From positions 1 through 12,954 of the forward strand of contig CABSMN010000011.1 in the NCBI GenBank assembly GCA_902478765.1: a stretch of 12,954 nucleotides of DNA. Reading direction: 5' to 3'. The translations under genes and the position numbers were made by a program. Positions within the stretch are counted from its first letter, which is position 1; the number at the start of each line of letters is the position of its first letter. A model generated the notes under the pieces. That model made no database searches and had not been told where the DNA came from. It was given only the letters and a program-made list of their open reading frames with translations. Below, piece after piece: positions 1-12,932 of the stretch. This DNA comes from an uncultured Collinsella sp. (lineage in GTDB: Bacteria; Actinomycetota; Coriobacteriia; Coriobacteriales; Coriobacteriaceae).

Positions 1-22
1 CGGAGATGTGTATAAGAGACAG
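1..22 (+). other. Nextera/Tn5 adapter remnant (sequencing artefact)
   Basis: Bases 4-22 are the 19-base Tn5 mosaic end used in Nextera libraries, AGATGTGTATAAGAGACAG. The three preceding bases CGG match the end of the Nextera read-2 adapter rather than read-1. This is library adapter left at a contig edge, not a biological transposon end: no transposase and no further transposon sequence follow. Confidence 0.96.
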
Positions 23-34
23 CTGTTATTTAAT

Positions 35-694
35 TTAGATTTTTGTTTGAGCGTGGGCGCCCAGACGTTTCAGAACGCCTCGCCAGATCGGCGCGGGCAC
101 GGCTGGCTCGGTGCAAATCATGCCGTCGGCGTCGACGTCCTCGGCATTACCACCACCAAGTCGCTGCGCATGCTCAACCGAACAGCCCATACGAACGGCG
201 CCTACGAGCTTGTCCATCGCTTCCGAAAACGGTCGCCGCAAGAGTCCCATGCGCGGTGAGTGACGAAGCGCCGCGAAGCCGCTGCCGGTACAGACGACAA
301 CGCCGCCGCACCATGGCAGGTCACGTAGAATACATGCCCGGTACAGGCGGTCGAGGACTTCGTCCGCCTGCTTGTTGTTTTTGGACAGGGTCTGGACGAC
401 GACATAGACTCGTGCCTCTGTATTCCCAAGGCGATCGAGTATCTGCTCGACAGCGATCATAGCCTCATCGTCAAATGCATCGTCAACAGCGAGCACCATG
501 CCATCGACTGCACCGGCATCATCCGCCTTCAAGTCGACTGGGCGGGGGAGTACAGTGCCGGAAAGCTGTGCATAGGCGGCGATGGCATCCTGCAGGTCCC
601 AGAGCAAAAACTCAAGATCGGCACTCTCGGGAATACTGACAAACGCGATGTTATGCAGTGTTTTTGGTACATCGCCGCGTGCGGTCGTCTCCAT
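35..694 (-). CDS. Hypothetical protein, possibly degenerate flavodoxin-like oxidoreductase
   Basis: A 219-residue soluble-looking protein with no signal peptide or membrane segment. The start at 694 is chosen because a strong ribosome binding site (AAAGGAGG, 699-706 on the complement) sits four bases upstream; an in-frame ATG at 715 lacks one. It reads as alternating hydrophobic strands (HNIAFVSIP, GMVLAVDD, ARVYVVVQT, CGGVVVCTGSG) and acidic helices, i.e. a Rossmann or flavodoxin-like alpha/beta fold. The second half (ACILRDLPWCGGVVVCTGSG, then RRPFSEAMDKLVGAV and a proline-rich C-terminus before a basic tail) resembles the flavodoxin/FMN-reductase families common in anaerobes. The usual N-terminal FMN phosphate loop (GSPRK-N-type) is absent, so flavin binding is doubtful. 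It is divergent to the downstream aminotransferase, with 94 bases between starts. The stop codon lies only 12 bases from the adapter remnant, so the gene is complete but its downstream context is lost. Family assignment is tentative. Confidence 0.6.
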   Translation of the reverse strand: METTARGDVPKTLHNIAFVSIPESADLEFLLWDLQDAIAAYAQLSGTVLPRPVDLKADDAGAVDGMVLAVDDAFDDEAMIAVEQILDRLGNTEARVYVVVQTLSKNNKQADEVLDRLYRACILRDLPWCGGVVVCTGSGFAALRHSPRMGLLRRPFSEAMDKLVGAVRMGCSVEHAQRLGGGNAEDVDADGMICTEPAVPAPIWRGVLKRLGAHAQTKI

Positions 695-788
695 GCCGCC
701 TCCTTTCCGGTTCATTTCCGTTTAGGTTACACCGTCCGGCGGGCGCCTCGCCGCGCTATCCTAGTGCAACCCTTATGAAAGGAATGCC

Positions 789-1925
789 ATGCGTCTGCCC
801 ATGAACACCTCGTTTGCCACGCTCAAGCCTTCTGGCATCCGCCGAATCAACGCACTCGCCGCCCGGCACCCGGGATGCATTGCGCTCGCGCTTGGCGAGC
901 CCGATTTTCCCACGCCCGATGTGATTAGCGCCGAGGTGACTGCTTCGTTGGACCGCGGCGACACGCACTATCCGCCCAACAACGGTCGCCCCGCCCTGCG
1001 TGAGGCGTTATCTGCCTACATGGGGGACGCGGGCCTTATGTTTTCGGCCGACGAGGTCATCCTGACCGACGGCGCGACCGAGGCCCTGTCGGCAACATTT
1101 ATGGCTATGCTCAACCCCGGCGACGAGGTCATTATTCCCACGCCGGCCTTTGGCCTGTACGAAAGCATCGTTGTGGCCAATCACGCCAAAGCGGTCTTTT
1201 TGGATACGGGGCCTGCGCAATTTCAGATTGACGAGGATGCGCTTCGCGCCTGTGTGACCCCGGCGACCAAGGCCATCGTTATCTGCTCGCCCAACAATCC
1301 CACGGGCTGCATTCTCAACGCGGCATCGCTCAACGCCGTGGCGCGCGTAGCGGAGCAGTCGGGCATCTACGTGGTCTGCGACGACGTGTACAACCGTTTG
1401 GTCTATGTGGATGGTTACGAGCGTTTTGCCCAGCGACACCCGGAGCTGCGCGAGCAGACGGTGATCATCGAGAGCTTCTCCAAGCCCTGGGCCATGACCG
1501 GCTGGCGCCTGGGCTGGCTCGCAGCAGCGGCACCCGTCATCGCCGAGATCGCAAAAGCTCACCAATACCTAGTATCGAGCGCCGTCTCCTTCGAGATGGA
1601 CGCCGCAGCTCGAGCCCTGACCGTCGACCCAACCCCCATGCTCAAAGTCTACCGAGCCCGCCGCGAACGCGTACTCGCAGCCTTATACGCCATGGGCCTC
1701 GACGTAGTAGAGCCCGCAGGAGCCTTCTATACCTTCCCGAGCATCAAACAATTCGGCCTGACAAGCGAAGACTTCTGCATCAAAGCCATCAAAGAGGCCA
1801 ACGTAGCCCTAGTCCCGGGCGACTGCTTCGGCACCGAAGGCCACGTCCGCCTCAGCTATTGCGTTTCCGATAAAGACCTGGACGAAGGCCTCCGCCGCCT
1901 GTCAAACTTCGTTTCAACCCTGTAG
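789..1925 (+). CDS. PLP-dependent aminotransferase, class I/II (aspartate/aromatic type)
   Basis: A 378-residue cytoplasmic fold-type I aminotransferase that transfers an amino group between an amino acid and a 2-oxoacid using pyridoxal phosphate. Visible signatures are LALGEPDFPTP near residues 33-43, SPNNPTG at 167-173 with the PLP-contacting Asn170, the Asp198/Tyr201 pair in CDDVY, the Schiff-base Lys232 in SFSKPWAMTGWRLGW with Arg240, and a C-terminal Arg354 in HVRLSY that should bind the substrate carboxylate. Length is typical of the I-gamma subgroup that includes AspB and AraT. Substrate cannot be told from sequence. The start is supported by AAAGGA at 778-783, five bases upstream; Met5 is a less likely alternative. 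From about 1560 to 1850 the codons switch to A- and C-ending forms (GTA, CTA, GCA, CGA) with almost no T-ending codons, unlike the first two thirds. No U-tract terminator follows. The gene looks monocistronic. Confidence 0.93.
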   Translation: MRLPMNTSFATLKPSGIRRINALAARHPGCIALALGEPDFPTPDVISAEVTASLDRGDTHYPPNNGRPALREALSAYMGDAGLMFSADEVILTDGATEALSATFMAMLNPGDEVIIPTPAFGLYESIVVANHAKAVFLDTGPAQFQIDEDALRACVTPATKAIVICSPNNPTGCILNAASLNAVARVAEQSGIYVVCDDVYNRLVYVDGYERFAQRHPELREQTVIIESFSKPWAMTGWRLGWLAAAAPVIAEIAKAHQYLVSSAVSFEMDAAARALTVDPTPMLKVYRARRERVLAALYAMGLDVVEPAGAFYTFPSIKQFGLTSEDFCIKAIKEANVALVPGDCFGTEGHVRLSYCVSDKDLDEGLRRLSNFVSTL

Positions 1926-1964
1926 GCCCAACGGGACCCAACCCATCAGCCCACCGACATAAGG

Positions 1965-2213
1965 GTTATGCGCGGGGCGCGCCGGCCAACGGACACGAGG
2001 ATTCGCAGCAAAGTTACCGCAGCTCCGGTCCGAGGGGCCGGGTTGAGATTTTCGTAGATTCCGCACGAGCCGAAGGCCACTTAATGTGGCCTTCGTGCGA
2101 GCCAGGACTTGACCGAGCGAAAATCTCAACCCGGCCCCTCGGACCGGAGCGTATGCAGGGTTTGTGTACGAATCCTCGCGCCCGTTGACCGACGCCGGGG
2201 CCCCCGCCATAAT
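1965..2213. repeat. Long imperfect inverted repeat with perfect 33-bp inner arms
   Basis: The inner arms 2022-2054 and 2118-2150 are perfect reverse complements over 33 bp. Between them, 2071-2080 and 2086-2095 form a second perfect 10-bp hairpin around a 5-base loop. The outer arms 1984-2005 and 2169-2190 match at 19 of 22 positions. The symmetry continues weakly to CATAA/TTATG ends near 1966-1970 and 2208-2212. The stretches 2006-2021 and 2151-2168 are diverged. There is no T-tract, so it is not a normal intrinsic terminator, and no coding capacity is evident. It fills most of the gap between the aminotransferase and the rplJ promoter. It could be a palindromic repeat element or MITE-like relic, an inverted duplication of the rplJ upstream region, or a structured RNA. 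Confidence 0.9.
2185..2213 (+). promoter_or_regulatory. Probable rplJL promoter (vegetative sigma type)
   Basis: TTGACC at 2185-2190 and CATAAT at 2208-2213 are separated by exactly 17 bases, each one substitution from the -35 and -10 consensus. The start of transcription would fall near 2220, just ahead of the L10 leader. The promoter lies in the right outer arm of the long inverted repeat. Confidence 0.8.
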
Positions 2214-2236
2214 ACTTTCGGTTCACGCACGAATCC

Positions 2237-2310
2237 GCTGCCAGAGACAGCCGGTGCAAACGGGCATCGCCCGCGAGCTTAATGGGACTTCCCGCCAGCC
2301 GAGGTGGTCG
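2237..2310 (+). promoter_or_regulatory. L10 leader (ribosomal protein L10-L12 binding site in rplJ mRNA)
   Basis: The 5' untranslated RNA carries the conserved L10-leader elements in the right order: AGACAGCCGGTGC (2245-2257), a variable hairpin (2261-2273), GAGCTTAAT (2275-2283) and CCGAGG (2299-2304). In known leaders, free L10 with L7/L12 binds this kink-turn-containing structure and represses its own operon. Its place between a promoter and an attenuator directly ahead of rplJ fits that role. Recognised by motif and position, not by a covariance-model search. Confidence 0.85.
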
Positions 2311-2327
2311 AGTAGATATGTCTTCTC

Positions 2328-2364
2328 GCCCCCGTCGCTCATGCAGCGCGGGGGCTTTCTTTTT
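2328..2364 (+). terminator. Transcription attenuator in the rplJ leader
   Basis: GCCCCCG (2328-2334) pairs with CGGGGGC (2349-2355) and CGCT (2336-2339) with AGCG (2345-2348), leaving one bulged T and a five-base loop, followed by a T-rich run at 2356-2364. It lies downstream of the L10 leader and 65 bases before the rplJ start, as expected for L10-dependent attenuation. A second copy of GCCCCCGTC at 2371-2379 could compete for the same 3' arm. Confidence 0.85.
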
Positions 2365-2429
2365 GGACATGCCCCCGTCACGTCCTTGTGGCGGACCGTG
2401 CCCGGAAAGAATTCGAGGAGGTGTAATTC

Positions 2430-2951
2430 ATGCCCCAGCAGTACAAAATCGACAAGGTTGCAGAGATCGAGTCCCGTATCGCCGAGAACGCCGGTCTGTT
2501 CGTCGTCAACTACAACGGTCTGACGGTTAAGCAGGCTCAGGAGCTGCGTCATCAGCTTCGCGAGTGCGGCGCCGAGATGAAGGTCTACAAGAACAACCTG
2601 GTCAAGATCGCTCTCAAGAACCAGGAGCAGCCCGAGCTCGACGAGATCCTCGCCGGCCCCGTCGCTTATGTGTTCTACGAGTCCGAGCCGGTCGAGGCCG
2701 CTAAGGCCCTTAAGGACTTCTCTGCTAAGTCCAAGGGCGTCCTTGAGATCAAGGGCGGTATCTCCGACGGCAAGGCCGTTTCCGCTGATGATGTTAAGGC
2801 TATCGCCGAGCTGCCCACCAAGGATCAGCTTCTCGGCCAGATCGCCGGTCTCATCTCCGGTTTCGCTCGCGACATCGCTGTCTGCGTCAACGGCGTTTCC
2901 TCTGGTCTCGCTCGTTCGATCCAGCAGGTCTCCGAGCAGAAGGCAGCCTAG
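2430..2951 (+). CDS. rplJ: 50S ribosomal protein L10
   Basis: A 173-residue L10 (bL10/uL10), the base of the ribosomal stalk: its N-terminal domain binds 23S rRNA near the GTPase centre and its C-terminal helix carries the L7/L12 dimers. The N-terminus (KIDKVAEIESRI, then FVVNYNGLTVKQAQELRHQL) and the KVYKNNLVKIAL segment are characteristic of the family, and the length is normal. A strong GAGGAGGTG ribosome binding site at 2415-2423 precedes the ATG. Transcription is probably controlled by the L10 leader and attenuator upstream. rplL follows after about 100 bases containing three small hairpins and no intervening terminator with a long T-run, so the two are likely co-transcribed. Highly biased C-ending codons fit strong expression. 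Confidence 0.98.
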   Translation: MPQQYKIDKVAEIESRIAENAGLFVVNYNGLTVKQAQELRHQLRECGAEMKVYKNNLVKIALKNQEQPELDEILAGPVAYVFYESEPVEAAKALKDFSAKSKGVLEIKGGISDGKAVSADDVKAIAELPTKDQLLGQIAGLISGFARDIAVCVNGVSSGLARSIQQVSEQKAA

Positions 2952-2966
2952 TCGCTGTTTTCACCC

Positions 2967-3035
2967 GCGGCGGCAACGCCGCACCCCTGGCGCATTCGCG
3001 CCGTGTTTTAACTGATCTCCGTGCATCCGCACGGA
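2967..3035 (+). other. Three tandem small hairpins between rplJ and rplL
   Basis: Perfect stems occur at 2967-2982 (six pairs capped by the GNRA-type loop GCAA), 2989-3002 (five pairs, loop ATTC, then GTGTTTT) and 3018-3035 (seven pairs, loop ATCC). The last ends six bases before the rplL ribosome binding site. They may protect or process the mRNA or adjust the excess of L7/L12 over L10. The stems are directly visible; the role is inferred. Confidence 0.6.
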
Positions 3036-3053
3036 AACCGAAAGGACTTAGAA

Positions 3054-3431
3054 ATGGCTAAGCTTACCACCGATGAGATCATCGATGCTCTTAAGGAAAT
3101 GACCCTTCTCGAGGCTTCCGAGCTCGTTAAGGCTATCGAGGACACCTTCGGCGTTTCCGCCGCTGCTCCTGCCGCTGTTGTCGCCGCTCCCGCTGCTGGC
3201 GCTGCTGAGGCCGAGGAGAAGACCGAGTTTGACGTCGTGCTCGAGGGCTTCGGCGACAACAAGATCCAGGTCATCAAGGCCGTCCGTGAGCTCACCAACC
3301 TTGGCCTGAAGGAGGCCAAGGAGGTCGTCGAGGGCGCTCCCAAGGCTGTTCTCGAGGGTGCCAAGAAGGAGGACGCCGAGGCTGCCAAGGAGAAGCTCGA
3401 GGCTGCTGGCGCTGCTGTCACCCTCAAGTAA
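3054..3431 (+). CDS. rplL: 50S ribosomal protein L7/L12
   Basis: A 125-residue L7/L12, the multicopy stalk protein that recruits and stimulates translation GTPases. Residues 1-33 form the dimerising helical domain ([20 protein letters not shown]), 36-53 are the flexible alanine-rich hinge, and about 56-125 are the globular factor-binding domain, with the conserved [37 protein letters not shown] and a C-terminal EKLEAAGA. Length and domain order are standard. The ATG at 3054 is preceded by AAAGGA (3041-3046) at seven-base spacing; an in-frame GTG at 3021 lies inside a hairpin, adds an unnatural N-terminus and is rejected. It is the second gene of the rplJL unit and ends at an intrinsic terminator. 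Confidence 0.98.
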   Translation: MAKLTTDEIIDALKEMTLLEASELVKAIEDTFGVSAAAPAAVVAAPAAGAAEAEEKTEFDVVLEGFGDNKIQVIKAVRELTNLGLKEAKEVVEGAPKAVLEGAKKEDAEAAKEKLEAAGAAVTLK

Positions 3432-3438
3432 TCAGGCT

Positions 3439-3449
3439 TTCTCGCCAGA
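3439..3449 (+). repeat. TTCTCGCCAGA motif, copy 1 (after rplL)
   Basis: An 11-base sequence between the rplL stop and its terminator. The identical 11-mer occurs just after rpoC (12905-12915). Function unknown. Confidence 0.5.
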
Positions 3450-3459
3450 TTTCTTTGCA

Positions 3460-3498
3460 GACGGGGTTCGCATTGCGAGCCCCGTCTTTTTTGTTTTT
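3460..3498 (+). terminator. Intrinsic terminator of rplJL
   Basis: A 12-pair stem (3460-3471 with 3475-3486, one G-T wobble) around a three-base loop is followed by a T-run at 3487-3498 interrupted by one G. Strong canonical form, 28 bases after the rplL stop. Confidence 0.95.
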
Positions 3499-3570
3499 CG
3501 GTCCCTCGGCATCGGTTGCTCAAACTGCCATGTTCTGTGATTTGCGTCGTATCGGGTGCCCTGCCGTTGG

Positions 3571-3604
3571 GCAATAAAATTGCACCATTCGAGCAATAAT
3601 TTGC
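3571..3604. promoter_or_regulatory. Tandem operator-like palindromes upstream of galU
   Basis: GCAATAAAATTGC (3571-3583) and GCAATAATTTGC (3593-3604) are two near-identical interrupted palindromes (GCAAT...ATTGC and GCAA...TTGC). Their starts are 22 bases apart, about two helical turns, so a dimeric regulator could bind both on the same face. They lie in the galU upstream region, about 18 bases before the proposed -35. The regulator is unknown. Confidence 0.5.
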
Positions 3605-3621
3605 GTTGACCTGCTGAAGAA

Positions 3622-3649
3622 TTGTCTCTGCCTTGTAGCGACATATAGT
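3622..3649 (+). promoter_or_regulatory. Possible galU promoter
   Basis: TTGTCT (3622-3627) and TATAGT (3644-3649) are spaced by 16 bases and would start transcription near 3656. A TTGACC at 3606-3611 has no matching -10 at a usual distance. Reasonable but not unique. Confidence 0.45.
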
Positions 3650-3686
3650 TCCAGCGGTAAGATGCTTGGGTATCGCAATTTGGTCT

Positions 3687-3723
3687 GCGGCTGTGTGCCG
3701 CACGCATGGGGCGCTTTTGCGCC
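3687..3723 (+). other. Two small hairpins in the galU 5' untranslated region
   Basis: GCGGC/GCCGC (3687-3691 with 3697-3701) and GGCGC/GCGCC (3710-3714 with 3719-3723, loop TTTT) sit just ahead of the AAAGGA ribosome binding site at 3728-3733. They may influence translation; the role is inferred. Confidence 0.4.
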
Positions 3724-3745
3724 TGCGAAAGGATCTTTGAATAAC

Positions 3746-4654
3746 ATGAAGGCAATCATCCCCGCCGCCGGTCTTGGCACGCGTTTTCTGCCTGGCACCA
3801 AGTGCACGCCCAAAGAGATGCTGCCGGTGCTCGACAAGCCGGTCATCCAGTATGTCGTCGAGGAGGCACTCGACCCCGAGGAGGTCGACGATGCCATCAT
3901 CGTTACTTCTCCCGGTAAGCCCGAGCTACTGAACTACTTCCAGCCCGATCGCTCGCTCGAGAACCTGCTGCGCGAGCGCGGCAAGAACGCCTATGCCGAT
4001 GCTGTCGCCCACGCTGGCGGTATGCCGGTCGACTTCCGTTATCAGTACGAGCCCAAGGGCCTCGGTCATGCTATTCGCTCTGCTGCCGACGCCGTGGCAG
4101 GGGAGAACTTCCTGGTTCTTCTGGGCGACTACGTTGTGCCTAACCGCGATATCTGCGACAAGATGCTCGCCGTTTCCAAGGAGCACGGTGGCGCTTCGGT
4201 TATCGCCGTCGCTGCTTGCTCGCCCGAGGAAGTCAGCCGCTACGGCGTTATCGCCGGCGAGCGCGTCGGTTCGCTCGAGGGCGCCGAGGACGTTGCCGAT
4301 GCCGAGCCGGGCGCTGTCTGGCGTATCGGCGGTCTGGTTGAGAAGCCCGCTCCCGAGGCTGCTCCGTCCAACCTGTACATCGTCGGTCGCTACCTGCTGA
4401 GCCCGCTGGTCATGGACCTGCTGGCAGATCAGCAGGCCGGCAAGGGCGGCGAGATCCAGCTCACCGACGCCATGGCCCGTTCGCTCGACCGCGAGGCCAT
4501 GTATGCCGTCGTCATCGACCCGCTGTCGGGCTACGACACCGGCACTCCCTCTGGTTGGATGGCCACTAACGCCCTCATGGCTGCAAACGACCCCCGCTTT
4601 GCCGATGCCTTCTGGGACGCCATCGACGAGCGCGGCGGATTGATGCGCAAGTAA
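3746..4654 (+). CDS. galU: UTP--glucose-1-phosphate uridylyltransferase
   Basis: A 302-residue cytoplasmic nucleotidyltransferase that makes UDP-glucose from UTP and glucose 1-phosphate for cell-surface glycans and galactose metabolism. Visible motifs: AAGLGTRFLPGTK (7-19) with PKEMLPVLDKP, the nucleotide-binding loop; EPKGLGHAI (102-110); LGDYV (126-130) with the presumed metal-binding Asp128; VEKP (198-201) with the conserved lysine; and GGEIQLTDA (234-242). Length is normal. The ATG at 3746 begins the family-typical MKAIIPAAGLGTR and has AAAGGA at 3728-3733; an in-frame ATG at 3662 would add 28 unrelated residues. Near the C-terminus DTGTPSG (264-270) replaces the GxKxG form I recall for GalU and looks more like the sugar nucleotidyltransferase RmlA, though overall similarity is clearly to GalU. 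It stands alone between two terminators, separating the ribosomal and polymerase genes. Confidence 0.93.
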   Translation: MKAIIPAAGLGTRFLPGTKCTPKEMLPVLDKPVIQYVVEEALDPEEVDDAIIVTSPGKPELLNYFQPDRSLENLLRERGKNAYADAVAHAGGMPVDFRYQYEPKGLGHAIRSAADAVAGENFLVLLGDYVVPNRDICDKMLAVSKEHGGASVIAVAACSPEEVSRYGVIAGERVGSLEGAEDVADAEPGAVWRIGGLVEKPAPEAAPSNLYIVGRYLLSPLVMDLLADQQAGKGGEIQLTDAMARSLDREAMYAVVIDPLSGYDTGTPSGWMATNALMAANDPRFADAFWDAIDERGGLMRK

Positions 4655-4674
4655 GCCTTCGGGCATCGACATTT

Positions 4675-4707
4675 ACGGGCGCGGACTTCGGTTCGCGCCC
4701 GTTTTTT
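4675..4707 (+). terminator. Intrinsic terminator of galU
   Basis: A 12-pair stem (4675-4686 with 4691-4702, one G-T wobble) capped by a TTCG tetraloop closed by C-G is followed by a run of six T. The UUCG cap makes it very stable. Confidence 0.96.
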
Positions 4708-4730
4708 ATAAGAGCTGCGATTGCCGGCTC

Positions 4731-4764
4731 TCTGTTCACAGAAAATATATGAACAGATGTTCGA
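4731..4764. promoter_or_regulatory. LexA-box-like palindrome within nested inverted repeats upstream of rpoB
   Basis: GAACAGATGTTC (4751-4762) fits the Gram-positive SOS box core GAAC-N4-GTTC. The right flank GA continues the actinobacterial form; the left flank T replaces the usual C. An overlapping inverted repeat, TCTGTTCA (4731-4738) and TGAACAGA (4750-4757), adds a third half-site. It is about 80 bases upstream of the proposed rpoB promoter. Motif match only. Confidence 0.45.
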
Positions 4765-4840
4765 TACACATACATCTACCTGCGTGTTTTCTGTCGAAAA
4801 ACTTTGCTACTCCAAAAACTCAATCGCGTCAAGGCTTTTC

Positions 4841-4868
4841 TTGCCCAACGGTCGGTACCTGATAAACT
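4841..4868 (+). promoter_or_regulatory. Probable rpoBC promoter
   Basis: TTGCCC (4841-4846) and TAAACT (4863-4868) are spaced by 16 bases in an AT-richer stretch after the galU terminator. Transcription would start near 4875, giving a leader of about 67 bases. The -10 is imperfect, so another promoter in 4708-4860 is possible. Confidence 0.45.
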
Positions 4869-4872
4869 ATTA

Positions 4873-4908
4873 GGTTGCGATAACTGGCGAAGCTATGCCT
4901 CGCCAACC
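4873..4908 (+). other. Hairpin in the rpoB leader RNA
   Basis: GGTT (4873-4876) can pair with AACC (4905-4908) and GGCGA (4886-4890) with TCGCC (4900-4904), leaving a nine-base bulge and nine-base loop. It would be the first structure of the rpoB transcript and ends about 16 bases before the GAAGGAGG ribosome binding site. Confidence 0.35.
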
Positions 4909-4941
4909 CACCGAGCATTTCCGTGAAGGAGGAAAAACCTG

Positions 4942-8433
<3,492 letters not shown>

Positions 8434-8439
8434 TTGACT

Positions 8440-12900
<4,461 letters not shown>

Positions 12901-12904
12901 GCGC

Positions 12905-12915
12905 TTCTCGCCAGA
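12905..12915 (+). repeat. TTCTCGCCAGA motif, copy 2 (after rpoC)
   Basis: Identical to the 11-mer found after rplL at 3439-3449 and in the same setting, between a stop codon and a terminator hairpin. Function unknown. Confidence 0.5.
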
Positions 12916-12932
12916 CGCATAGCACCGCAAGG

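Noticed and set aside
695..715. Upstream ATG for the minus-strand hypothetical gene
   Set aside because: The strong ribosome binding site lies inside this stretch and points to the ATG at 694.
1965..1989. A working minus-strand promoter in the left arm of the long inverted repeat
   Set aside because: The boxes TTGGCC and CATAAC are only 13 bases apart, too short for a normal vegetative promoter; treated as a decayed copy.
2014..2370. Open frames within the 1926-2429 gap
   Set aside because: They run through the inverted repeat, L10 leader and attenuator, lack ribosome binding sites and have no gene-like composition.
3021..3053. GTG start for an N-terminally longer L7/L12
   Set aside because: It lies inside a hairpin, lacks a ribosome binding site and adds residues foreign to the family.
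3008..3703. A 231-codon open frame on the minus strand across rplL
   Set aside because: Serine/alanine-rich shadow of the alanine-rich rplL, crossing the rplJL terminator and galU promoter region.
3662..3745. Upstream ATG for galU
   Set aside because: It would add 28 residues unlike GalU over a region containing hairpins and the ribosome binding site of the true start.
8434..8439. TTG start for rpoC
   Set aside because: Only three bases from AAGGAG, too close; the GTG at 8440 has ideal nine-base spacing.
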